In this document: positions 1 to 5,157 of the stretch, piece after piece | Position numbering within the stretch: position 1 is the stretch's first letter | Layout: each line of letters begins with the position of its first letter | Assembly: GCA_964356495.1 (NCBI GenBank) | Contig: CAYHHR010000025.1 | Location: 1 to 13,044, forward strand | Source of the DNA: JAKANM01 sp964356495 | GTDB lineage: Bacteria > Patescibacteriota > Patescibacteriia > Magasanikbacterales > GWA2-37-8 | Length of the DNA: 13,044 nucleotides | Direction of reading: 5' to 3' | The notes under the pieces: generated by a model | Database searches by the model: none | Seen by the model: the letters and a program-made list of their open reading frames with translations, nothing else | What the model was told of the DNA's origin: nothing | Program-made: the position numbers and the translations under genes

Positions 1-190
1 ATTCAACGGTGCTAAGGAGCCCGACTTTGTATCCGCCGGCCTCGAGTACCGACGCGATGAGACGGCAGGTGGTAGATTTACCTTTTGTCCCGGTAACGCC
101 AATCACGACCAACTTTCTAGCTGGTCGGCCATAGAACCAATACGCGCTCCAGGCGAGGAACAGGTGGATTATTTTTTTTGCGGTGGACAT
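1..190 (-). CDS. Mur ligase, MurE-like, N-terminal fragment (runs off the window)
   Basis: The reverse strand reads from an ATG at 190-188 for about 63 codons to the window edge, so only the N-terminus is present. It starts MSTAKKIIHLFLAWSAYWFY, a short hydrophobic/aromatic stretch, and continues into VIGVTGTKGKSTT (about residues 30-42). That is the ATP-binding P-loop of Mur ligases, followed by a helix and GYKVGLLST, as in UDP-N-acetylmuramyl-tripeptide synthetases. These enzymes add an amino acid to the UDP-MurNAc peptide stem in the cytoplasm during peptidoglycan synthesis. The usual long MurE N-terminal substrate domain is missing: the P-loop lies within 45 residues of the start. The upstream gene's TAA overlaps this ATG by one base (TAATG), so translation is probably coupled. 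A sister family such as MurF or a folylpolyglutamate synthase is possible; the TGTKGKSTT context favours MurE-like. Confidence 0.8.
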   Translation of the reverse strand, partial: MSTAKKIIHLFLAWSAYWFYGRPARKLVVIGVTGTKGKSTTCRLIASVLEAGGYKVGLLSTVE

Positions 191-759
191 TATTTTAAGC
201 TCACTTCGTATACAATTTGCTGAAGTCTGTTTAGCGCCTGCTTGGCCTGATCGAATTTCTGGCGATGATAGCCGGTGAGATCCATATCTATAAGCTCATT
301 GATAATCGCTTCCGCTACCTCGTAGCAACGCTTCACGACCTCAAATTTGCGCTCGGTCGCGGATTTCAAAGCATAACGAACGATCTCGCCCGGGACATCA
401 CAGAGCCCGCTCACATAAGCGTCAGAATCCACCGGGAGTTCACTGATCGCGTCCAAAGATTTACCCTCGACAAAATCTCTAAACAGCCTCGCTTCAATAT
501 ATTCTTCCAGAGCCGCTTTAAATGATCCCTCATCAAAAATTCCAGCCTCGCTTTTATATTTCTTTACCAAACTCTGAAGCAGAGTTGATGATTTCTTCAG
601 AAGTTCCTCGGCTTCCTTGGTGTCGGCCCTTTGGAGAGCGAAAATGCTTTTTTTGGCCAGGTGCTGAGCGTCACCAGCGGACTTGATCAGATCGCGTCGT
701 TTTTCCGCATAGGACAGCAGTTCTTCACGAATTTCCTTGAAATATTTCCGGTTTAGCAT
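190..759 (-). CDS. Translin-family protein
   Basis: This 189-residue, all-helical, charged protein has no signal peptide or membrane segment. Its C-terminal half matches the translin pattern: GLCDVPGEIVRYALKSA (about residues 117-133), then a helix with EVVKRCYEVAEAIINEL, then YHRQKFDQAKQALNRLQ and a short tail with IVYEVSL. Eukaryotic translin has the same order: a DLTGE-type helix, a helix ending before a short glycine/tyrosine turn, then a KLYTLKQSL-type helix. Translin and TRAX form octameric RNA/DNA-binding assemblies, some with nuclease activity in the TRAX subunit, and archaeal homologues exist. An RNA-binding or RNA-processing role here is inference. The ATG at 759 has no SD. A plausible promoter with an extended -10 lies at 810-838. 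The gene ends on the Mur ligase ATG, so the two probably share a transcript. Confidence 0.7.
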   Translation of the reverse strand: MLNRKYFKEIREELLSYAEKRRDLIKSAGDAQHLAKKSIFALQRADTKEAEELLKKSSTLLQSLVKKYKSEAGIFDEGSFKAALEEYIEARLFRDFVEGKSLDAISELPVDSDAYVSGLCDVPGEIVRYALKSATERKFEVVKRCYEVAEAIINELIDMDLTGYHRQKFDQAKQALNRLQQIVYEVSLK

Positions 760-790
760 ATGAATATTAAAAATTTATCCCCGTCTGAAC

Positions 791-819
791 TTGATTTTAT
801 TCTGAAAATAGTATATCAT
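791..819 (+). promoter_or_regulatory. Putative promoter of the tRNA-Lys locus
   Basis: TTGATT (791-796) and TATCAT (814-819) are 17 bases apart. The predicted start near 826 lies just before the degraded tRNA copy at 842. The transcript would run through both tRNA-like units to the terminator at 1031-1062. Weaker than the other promoters here and judged by eye. Confidence 0.4.
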
Positions 820-838
820 CAACGAAGTCTAAAGTCCA
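810..838 (-). promoter_or_regulatory. Putative sigma-70 promoter of the translin/Mur ligase pair
   Basis: On the minus strand, TGGACT (838-833) and TATACT (815-810) are separated by 17 bases. A TGn element (818-816) sits directly upstream of the -10. The predicted start is near 803, about 45 bases before the translin ATG. It overlaps the plus-strand promoter proposed for the tRNA locus. Confidence 0.5.
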
Positions 839-841
839 CAT

Positions 842-935
842 GGGACGGTAGCTCAGCTGGTACCCTGCACCACGCTGGGTGTATGGCCATGAACCCTACG
901 TGGTTCATGGGAGCAGAGTGAAATTTTAACTATTC
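842..935 (+). pseudogene. Degraded tRNA-Lys copy interrupted in the D-loop
   Basis: Bases 842-862 are identical to the first 21 bases of the intact tRNA-Lys at 957: the acceptor 5' strand, the D-stem 5' strand and part of the D-loop. A 48-base insert (863-910) follows, then GAGCAG (911-916), which is exactly where the intact gene resumes (978-983). Beyond that the match decays. AATTTTAAC at 922-930 may be the remnant of an anticodon loop with UUU, and no T-arm or acceptor 3' strand is present. It therefore cannot fold as a tRNA. It is a partial duplication, placed so that it would be transcribed together with the intact gene. Confidence 0.7.
863..910 (+). repeat. 48-base palindromic insert in the tRNA copy
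   Basis: This block is absent from the intact tRNA-Lys. It contains a perfect 9-bp inverted repeat, CCATGAACC (887-895) and GGTTCATGG (902-910), around a 6-base loop. The right arm ends exactly at the insert boundary. A smaller hairpin, CACC (868-871) with GGTG (878-881), precedes it. No target-site duplication is evident. It could be a REP-like or miniature element. Confidence 0.5.
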
Positions 936-956
936 AAAAACAAAAAAATTCAATAC

Positions 957-1029
957 GGGACGGTAGCTCAGCTGGTAGAGCAGATCCCTTTTAAGGATAA
1001 GGTCCCGGGTTCGAGCCCCGGCCGTCCCA
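957..1029 (+). tRNA. tRNA-Lys (anticodon UUU)
   Basis: The 73-base sequence folds as a standard tRNA. The acceptor is GGGACGG/CCGTCCC with discriminator A, the D-stem GCTC/GAGC and the T-arm CCGGG-TTCGAGC-CCCGG. The anticodon arm is GATCC-CTTTTAA-GGATA, giving anticodon TTT (UUU, lysine). The outermost anticodon-stem pair (27-43) is a G·A mismatch. CCA is not encoded (CA follows), so the CCA-adding enzyme encoded at 7518-8987 would be needed. A terminator begins two bases downstream. Confidence 0.95.
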
Positions 1030-1030
1030 C

Positions 1031-1062
1031 AAAAAAACAGCCTTTCAAAAAGCTGTTTTTTT
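1031..1062 (+). terminator. Rho-independent terminator of the tRNA locus
   Basis: AAAAAAACAGC (1031-1041) pairs with GCTGTTTTTTT (1052-1062) around a 10-base loop. The T-rich arm provides the U-tract. Confidence 0.85.
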
Positions 1063-1086
1063 ATTTGATTAAAACCTGCCTTACTC

Positions 1087-1115
1087 TTGACTTTTTATAA
1101 ATTACATGATATAAA
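1087..1115 (+). promoter_or_regulatory. Promoter of the acidic orphan / OMPDC-like pair
   Basis: TTGACT (1087-1092), a 17-base spacer, then TATAAA (1110-1115) with a TGA extended -10 (1107-1109). This is a strong sigma-70-type match. The predicted start near 1122 leaves a leader of about 55 bases carrying the SD GGAGG at 1164-1168. Confidence 0.75.
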
Positions 1116-1177
1116 CTTGAGCATTCAGACGCTAGCATCGTGCCGGCGCCAATGAACATTATCGGAGGAAATTTCAA

Positions 1178-1465
1178 ATGAAAGACCGCAGTGACCAGTT
1201 GAAAGGACTCAATGGCAGCGCTTCGTACCTCGTTGGGTTGGCGACCACGAAGGAAAAGACCGAGGATTTTTTCTTCGGAGAACGTAATGAGAAGTATCGC
1301 CTCCACCGGTACACCATGCCTGACGGGCAGAAGTACGTCGAGTTTCTGCAAGCCGAACAGAACTCACCTGAAGGCGAACTCTTCTTTCTCGCCCTGAAGG
1401 ACGAAGACACGGGCGACGTCGTCGAGGACTCGCTCTGGTCGGAAGACGACGTCAGCGGCGGCTAG
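1178..1465 (+). CDS. Small acidic hypothetical protein
   Basis: This 95-residue soluble protein matches no family I recognise. The ATG at 1178 lies nine bases after a GGAGG SD (1164-1168) behind a well-formed promoter, which supports this frame over the antisense frames that overlap it. The N-terminal third (KDRSDQLKGLNGSASYLVGL) is followed by alternating aromatic and charged residues that look like beta strands (EDFFFGERNEKYRLHRY, KYVEFLQAEQ, GELFFLALKDE). The tail is strongly acidic (DEDTGDVVEDSLWSEDDVSGG). A small beta-rich domain is inferred. The coding sequence is GC-rich: 37 of 60 bases at 1381-1440, against 23 of 60 in a dnaG stretch. The OMPDC-like gene follows 36 bases downstream with its own SD, so the two probably form an operon. 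Confidence 0.75.
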   Translation: MKDRSDQLKGLNGSASYLVGLATTKEKTEDFFFGERNEKYRLHRYTMPDGQKYVEFLQAEQNSPEGELFFLALKDEDTGDVVEDSLWSEDDVSGG

Positions 1466-1501
1466 CCCACCTAATCACCAACGCAACCCAAGGAGAAGCC
1501 C

Positions 1502-2248
1502 GTGAACACGACAGCCGGAGAATTCCGCTACACCACCGAAAAAGTCATTCTCGACGCCGAGCATTTCACGCCGAATCAGATTTTCAACCTGGCGCCACTA
1601 ATCGGCAGCTTGGTTTACGCCATAAAAATCGGCTACTCTGCTGATCTGCCAGACGCTCAGTTTATCGAAAAACTGAAGAAAGCCGGTTTCAATCGCGTTT
1701 GGCTCGATCACAACGTAATCACTAGTCCCGAAACTGCCGGACTATACGCCTATATGGCCAAAAACGCGGGTGCTGACATCCTCAGCGTTTACGCCGCCGG
1801 TGGCGCGGCAATGATGCGAGCCGTGGTCGAAAACGGACCAAAAGAGATTATGGCGACGACGTTGCTTGCAACTCACAATGAAGAAGATGTGAGAGACATC
1901 CACGGCAACGCGCCGGATCTTGCGGCGCGGTCACTCGCGTCGATTGCGAAACAGGCCGGTGTTCATGGTCTGGTTTGCCCAAATAGGTGGATCGGCTCGC
2001 TCGCTACTGGCGAGTTTAAGAAACTAAAACTTGTTTCATCCCGAATAATTCCACCCTACAAAAAAACCAGTCTTCTGCCAGAATATTCTCCAAGATCCGC
2101 TATCATAAACGGCGCCAGTCATCTTCTCATCTCGGCGCCGCTCATCGATCAAGTGGATCCGCGCGCGACGTTTGATCTGATCGAAACCGAAGTAAGCGCG
2201 GCCAGACGTGAGCAGATCGGCATAAAAGTACTCAAGGAAAATGATTAA
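1502..2248 (+). CDS. OMP decarboxylase-fold protein lacking canonical catalytic residues
   Basis: The start is a GTG at 1502, six bases after AAGGAG (1490-1495). The 248 residues follow the (beta/alpha)8 layout of orotidine-5'-phosphate decarboxylase (PyrF): VILDAEHF (15-22), AIKIGYS (40-46), VWLDHNVITSPET (66-78), GADILSVYAAGG (90-101), ATTLLATHNEEDV (118-130), GVHGLVCP (153-160) and GASHLLISAPLIDQVDP (204-220). True PyrF has DxKxxD at the fourth of these strands. Here the first Asp (69) is kept, but Lys is Asn71 and the second Asp is Thr74. The phosphate-gripping GR near the C-terminus is replaced by SA (211-212). Lys42 is retained. It is probably not an active OMP decarboxylase; the HUMPS branch of the superfamily also keeps DxKxxD. 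The substrate is unknown. No other pyrimidine gene is nearby; its partner is the acidic orphan. Confidence 0.7.
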   Translation: MNTTAGEFRYTTEKVILDAEHFTPNQIFNLAPLIGSLVYAIKIGYSADLPDAQFIEKLKKAGFNRVWLDHNVITSPETAGLYAYMAKNAGADILSVYAAGGAAMMRAVVENGPKEIMATTLLATHNEEDVRDIHGNAPDLAARSLASIAKQAGVHGLVCPNRWIGSLATGEFKKLKLVSSRIIPPYKKTSLLPEYSPRSAIINGASHLLISAPLIDQVDPRATFDLIETEVSAARREQIGIKVLKEND

Positions 2249-2280
2249 TTTCTTTGCGCCAGGACAGCGTGGCGGAGAAC

Positions 2281-2341
2281 CTAACCTTCGCCACTACTGT
2301 TTTGATCACCGCTCCGGCGATAAGAACAGTGCGAAGGTTAG
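2281..2341 (+). ncRNA. Long imperfect hairpin in the 3' region of the OMPDC-like transcript
   Basis: CTAACCTTCGC (2281-2291) pairs perfectly with GCGAAGGTTAG (2331-2341). Inside this, ACTGTT (2296-2301) pairs with AACAGT (2325-2330). An inner stem, 2306-2311 with 2315-2320, has one mismatch and closes a 3-base loop. The only large irregularity is a 4-base bulge (2292-2295). A competing helix is possible: GTGGCG (2269-2274) with CGCCAC (2289-2294). The hairpin lacks its own U-tract and lies seven bases before a separate terminator, so it may be a structured 3' UTR or a processed small RNA. Confidence 0.5.
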
Positions 2342-2347
2342 AAAATT

Positions 2348-2375
2348 CCGGTCATTTAATTCGACCGGTTTTTTT
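2348..2375 (+). terminator. Rho-independent terminator after the OMPDC-like gene
   Basis: CCGGTC (2348-2353) pairs with GACCGG (2363-2368), followed by seven Ts (2369-2375). Confidence 0.85.
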
Positions 2376-2385
2376 ATATTGACGA

Positions 2386-2414
2386 TTGACAAAATCGATA
2401 TTTTATGATAGTCT
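2386..2414 (+). promoter_or_regulatory. Putative promoter of the 97-residue orphan
   Basis: TTGACA (2386-2391), a 17-base spacer, then TAGTCT (2409-2414). The -35 is perfect and the -10 weak. The predicted start near 2421 gives a leader of about 20 bases with no SD before the ATG at 2442. TATGAT at 2404-2409 is an alternative -10, paired with TTGACG at 2379 over 19 bases. Confidence 0.5.
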
Positions 2415-2441
2415 AAAGTCATAGTTTTTAACTATAAATTT

Positions 2442-2735
2442 ATGGGAAAACCTAGTATAGAGGCAGGAAAAATGATGGAAGCTCATATGATGGGCGACGC
2501 CTACAAAGCGGCAAAAAGCGCCGAAGTCCCAAAAACAGAAGGATGGAAACCCACAGAAGGTACCAGAGAATTTACCGGTGAAGAAATAGAAAAAAATCAG
2601 GCTGAGTTGGCTGCCGAAGCTAAAAAACATGCTGATGAAATTGAAGAAGCCAGGCAGGCCGCATTAGATACATTTAAAACTGACCTAGAATACTTATCTC
2701 CATCAGATAAACCAACCGAGGAATTAAAAAATTAG
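2442..2735 (+). CDS. Small charged helical hypothetical protein
   Basis: This 97-residue soluble protein has no recognisable family. It is rich in Glu, Lys and Ala. The N-terminus is methionine-rich (KMMEAHMMGDAYKAAKSAE) and a Pro/Thr/Gly-rich segment follows (about residues 30-46). A continuous amphipathic helix, likely coiled coil, runs over about residues 47-82 (TGEEIEKNQAELAAEAKKH onward). The tail is short and polar. The ATG at 2442 is the first in frame and has no SD, like the core minus-strand genes of this window; a promoter-like site lies about 30 bases upstream. Its TAG overlaps the TAA of the convergent murG at 2732-2735. The low GC of its coding sequence fits the local background, which suggests a resident gene. 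It could be a small nucleoid-, ribosome- or envelope-associated protein; nothing here decides. Confidence 0.7.
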   Translation: MGKPSIEAGKMMEAHMMGDAYKAAKSAEVPKTEGWKPTEGTREFTGEEIEKNQAELAAEAKKHADEIEEARQAALDTFKTDLEYLSPSDKPTEELKN

Positions 2736-3799
2736 CGAATCTTCAAAATTATTTCGACAATCTTTTCTGGCTTGGTTATTGGTAATAATACATGCAATCG
2801 GTTGCCTAATTCCTGACGTTTTTCTTCTGACTCGAGGAGCTCCCTAATCGCCTGCGCAAGTTTTAGGCTGCTGGAGGCCTGATCCAACATAATAATACCG
2901 CCATGACCGGCGAAGTAACGAGCATTTTCCTCCTGATGAGTGCCTATCATCGGTAAAATTATCGCCGCCTTCGATAACGCGGCCAATTCAGTCAAGGTGC
3001 CAAAACCGGCGCGCGCCACAACCACATCGGCAATCGCGTAGGCATCCTTCATCTCTTCCGTAAAAAATTTATAGGCGTGGTAATTGGAAAAAATTTCCGA
3101 TGTCTTTTCTGATGATTCACCGGAACGATCGCGGCCAACCACGTGAATAACGTGCCAGGCGGGATTTAGCTGCGGCATGGCCGCGAGAATAAGCTGATTC
3201 AAATGATTTGAACCGGTGCCGCCGCCAAAGACAAAAATAACCGGCGCTTCCGCGGGAATATTAAATCTTCTTCTCGCCTCAAGGCGATCTCCCGCTTCTA
3301 GTTCGCGCGCCGGATTTCCTATCCATTCAGAACGGTTTTTCGGCAATTTCTCCGCTGTCTCCTTAAGCGCGGCGGTAATTTTTTTGGCTTTCACAAACAT
3401 CAACTTGTTGGCCAGGCCAATCCCAACATCCTGCTGATGCACCCAGCACGGAATGCCAAATAGCGCGGCGGCGGCATGAAGCGGAACACTCACATAACCA
3501 CCCGCTGAAATCAACAGATCGGGTTTTTCATTCAGCAAAATTACATATGACTGGATAAACGCGGCGACAAGCCTGAACAGGTCAACAATATTCAGGAGTG
3601 ACAAATAACGCCGCCATTTTCCGTTTCTGATCGCGATAAATGGTATATTTTGCTCCTCGATCAGTTTCCTTTCAGGACCATTTTTCGTACCGACCCAGAG
3701 CAAATTAACAGTCGGATCATACTGTCGATACGTTTCCGCGATAGCCAAAAGAGGAGAAACCGGCCCTAATGTTCCTCCGCCTGATAGGAGTATTTTCAC
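2732..3799 (-). CDS. murG: MurG, UDP-GlcNAc:lipid I N-acetylglucosaminyltransferase
   Basis: MurG transfers GlcNAc to lipid I at the inner face of the membrane to make lipid II for peptidoglycan. From the GTG at 3799 the product is 355 residues, the usual MurG length; longer in-frame starts lie inside rpoD. The N-terminal glycine loop is KILLSGGGTLGPVSPLLAIAE. The C-terminal nucleotide-sugar domain has VIFVFGGGTGSNHLNQ, then ADVVVARAGFGTLTELAAL and IGTHQEENA, which carry the Glu and Gln expected to contact UDP-GlcNAc. In the family the first loop normally reads GGTGGHVxP; here His is Pro and the second Gly is Leu, so this is a divergent branch. The GTG lies one base after the rpoD stop (TAG-T-GTG), implying coupling in a dnaG-rpoD-murG transcript. 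No clear SD or terminator hairpin is seen. Confidence 0.88.
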   Translation of the reverse strand: MKILLSGGGTLGPVSPLLAIAETYRQYDPTVNLLWVGTKNGPERKLIEEQNIPFIAIRNGKWRRYLSLLNIVDLFRLVAAFIQSYVILLNEKPDLLISAGGYVSVPLHAAAALFGIPCWVHQQDVGIGLANKLMFVKAKKITAALKETAEKLPKNRSEWIGNPARELEAGDRLEARRRFNIPAEAPVIFVFGGGTGSNHLNQLILAAMPQLNPAWHVIHVVGRDRSGESSEKTSEIFSNYHAYKFFTEEMKDAYAIADVVVARAGFGTLTELAALSKAAIILPMIGTHQEENARYFAGHGGIIMLDQASSSLKLAQAIRELLESEEKRQELGNRLHVLLPITKPEKIVEIILKIR

Positions 3800-3800
3800 A

Positions 3801-5129
3801 CTAATAATCTCTAAGTTTACTGATAATGCCGGTCTGCTGAATTTTCTCAAGCGCTTTGGCCTCAATCTGCCTGATACGTTCGCGCGTAACGCCAAATTCC
3901 TGTCCGACTTCCTCAAGCGTATGAGTCACGCCGTCGCCAAGACCAAACCGCATCTCGAGAATTTTTTGTTCCCGAGGCTGAAGATCCTTGATCGCCTCGC
4001 GAACATAATCACGCAAAATTTGAAGGCCGGCCGAACGATCCGGAGAAACATTTTTTATGTCTTCGATAAAATCGCTCAGCTGAGTATCCTCATCCTCGTC
4101 GCCAATCGGCACCTCGAGCGACATGGTGTCCTGAGAAATTTTTATAATATGATGAATCTTATCAACCGACTCCCCCATCTCGGCGGCAAGTTCCTCCGGT
4201 GTCGGATCGCGACCGAGATCCTGCAAAAGCCGGCGCTGAACCTGCTGAAACCGATTGATAGTTTCTACCATATGCACGGGGATGCGGATCGTGCGCGACT
4301 GATCAGCGAGCGCCCTCGTGATCGCCTGACGAATCCACCAAGTGGCATAAGTTGAAAACTTATATCCTTTTCGATAATCAAATTTCTTCACGGCGCGAAA
4401 GAGGCCAATATTGCCTTCCTGAATAAGATCGAGCAAAGACAAACTTTTGCCGACAAATTTTTTGGCAATCGAAACTACAAGGCGAAGGTTCGCCTCAATC
4501 AACTTGCGTTCGGCGGCTTTTTCATTGCGTTCCTTCCGTTTCGCGAGCGACACTTCCTCTTCGCCTGTAAGAAGAGGGATCTTGCCGATCTCGCGCAAGT
4601 ACATCTGAATCGAATCCGAGGAAATCTGACCAAGATCAAACGGAACATCCATGTCCGGCTGTTCACCTTGAAATTGCTTGAGTGTTTCGACATGATGTTC
4701 CTTGTTTCCAAGTAAACCGGCGACACTATCAACAATCGAAATGCCGTTTTTCTCCGCCAAATCCAAAAAAGCTTCGTACAATTCTACGTAGCATTCCGGA
4801 CGCGGCATTACTTCCATCAATTCGATCTCAGTAATGAAACCGCGATTGCGTCCTTTCTTGACAATTGCCCAGATGTGCTCGATGGTTGGCTCCTTTACTT
4901 CCTCCGGAGTAAGTGATTTTTTACTTTTTTTAAAAAGATGCCTTTTGGTGTTTTGTGCATCGCGTCTGAAGACGGATGATGAAGTTTTTTTCTTAGCAGC
5001 CTTCTGGGCTGTATGTTTTGTTCCGCCCCTCGCGGAGATTTTTTTGATTGTCTTGCTCCGATTTTTTTTGGAGCTTATAGCTCCGTGGGAGCCGCGCTCC
5101 TTTACGGAGCTTTTTGACCTCAAAGTCAT
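3801..5129 (-). CDS. rpoD: RpoD, primary sigma factor (sigma-70)
   Basis: This is the housekeeping promoter-recognition subunit of RNA polymerase. From the ATG at 5129 it has 442 residues. The order is a Lys/Arg/Ser-rich tail (1-72), a region 1.1-like helical domain (73-135), region 1.2 (DSIQMYLREIGKIPLLTGEE, 172-191), region 2 with NLRLVVSIAKKFVG and FSTYATWWIRQAITRALADQ (214-277), region 3 (about 280-340), and region 4 with the helix-turn-helix LEEVGQEFGVTRERIRQIE (405-423). All core sigma-70 motifs are intact. The basic tail may contact nucleic acid (inference). A TTG at 5138 is an alternative start; the ATG is preferred, with a weakly placed GAGG just upstream. The dnaG stop lies 28 bases upstream and the murG start one base downstream. 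A strong stem-loop covers codons 7-17. Confidence 0.95.
   Translation of the reverse strand: MTLRSKSSVKERGSHGAISSKKNRSKTIKKISARGGTKHTAQKAAKKKTSSSVFRRDAQNTKRHLFKKSKKSLTPEEVKEPTIEHIWAIVKKGRNRGFITEIELMEVMPRPECYVELYEAFLDLAEKNGISIVDSVAGLLGNKEHHVETLKQFQGEQPDMDVPFDLGQISSDSIQMYLREIGKIPLLTGEEEVSLAKRKERNEKAAERKLIEANLRLVVSIAKKFVGKSLSLLDLIQEGNIGLFRAVKKFDYRKGYKFSTYATWWIRQAITRALADQSRTIRIPVHMVETINRFQQVQRRLLQDLGRDPTPEELAAEMGESVDKIHHIIKISQDTMSLEVPIGDEDEDTQLSDFIEDIKNVSPDRSAGLQILRDYVREAIKDLQPREQKILEMRFGLGDGVTHTLEEVGQEFGVTRERIRQIEAKALEKIQQTGIISKLRDY
5079..5111 (-). promoter_or_regulatory. Stem-loop inside the first codons of rpoD
   Basis: AGCTCCGT (5079-5086) and ACGGAGCT (5104-5111) form a perfect 8-bp outer stem. 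Inside it, GGAGC (5088-5092) pairs with GCTCC (5096-5100) around CGC. A further GGAGCT at 5070-5075 could pair with AGCTCC at 5079-5084, giving an alternative fold. In the mRNA this lies 18-50 bases after the rpoD start, where structure can affect initiation. A regulatory role is inference. Confidence 0.4.
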
Positions 5130-5157
5130 GTCCCTCAATTAATAATTATTAAAAAAT

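Noticed and set aside
265..525. Plus-strand frame inside the translin gene
   Set aside because: Antisense to a protein with a recognisable family pattern, and no initiation signals.
842..1029. A tRNA with an intron, with 842-862 and 911 onward as exons
   Set aside because: After GAGCAG the first copy has no usable anticodon stem, T-arm or 3' acceptor strand. It cannot give a complete tRNA by removing the 48-base insert alone.
1061..1410. Two minus-strand reading frames opposite the acidic orphan
   Set aside because: No SD or promoter precedes them and the compositions are implausible. The plus-strand frame at 1178 has a promoter, GGAGG and a downstream operon partner.
1502..2248. Functional pyrF
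   Set aside because: The DxKxxD and GR motifs required for OMP decarboxylation are not present, so the name would be misleading.
3921..4355. Plus-strand 144-residue frame within rpoD
   Set aside because: Antisense shadow of the highly conserved sigma regions 2-4; no SD or promoter.
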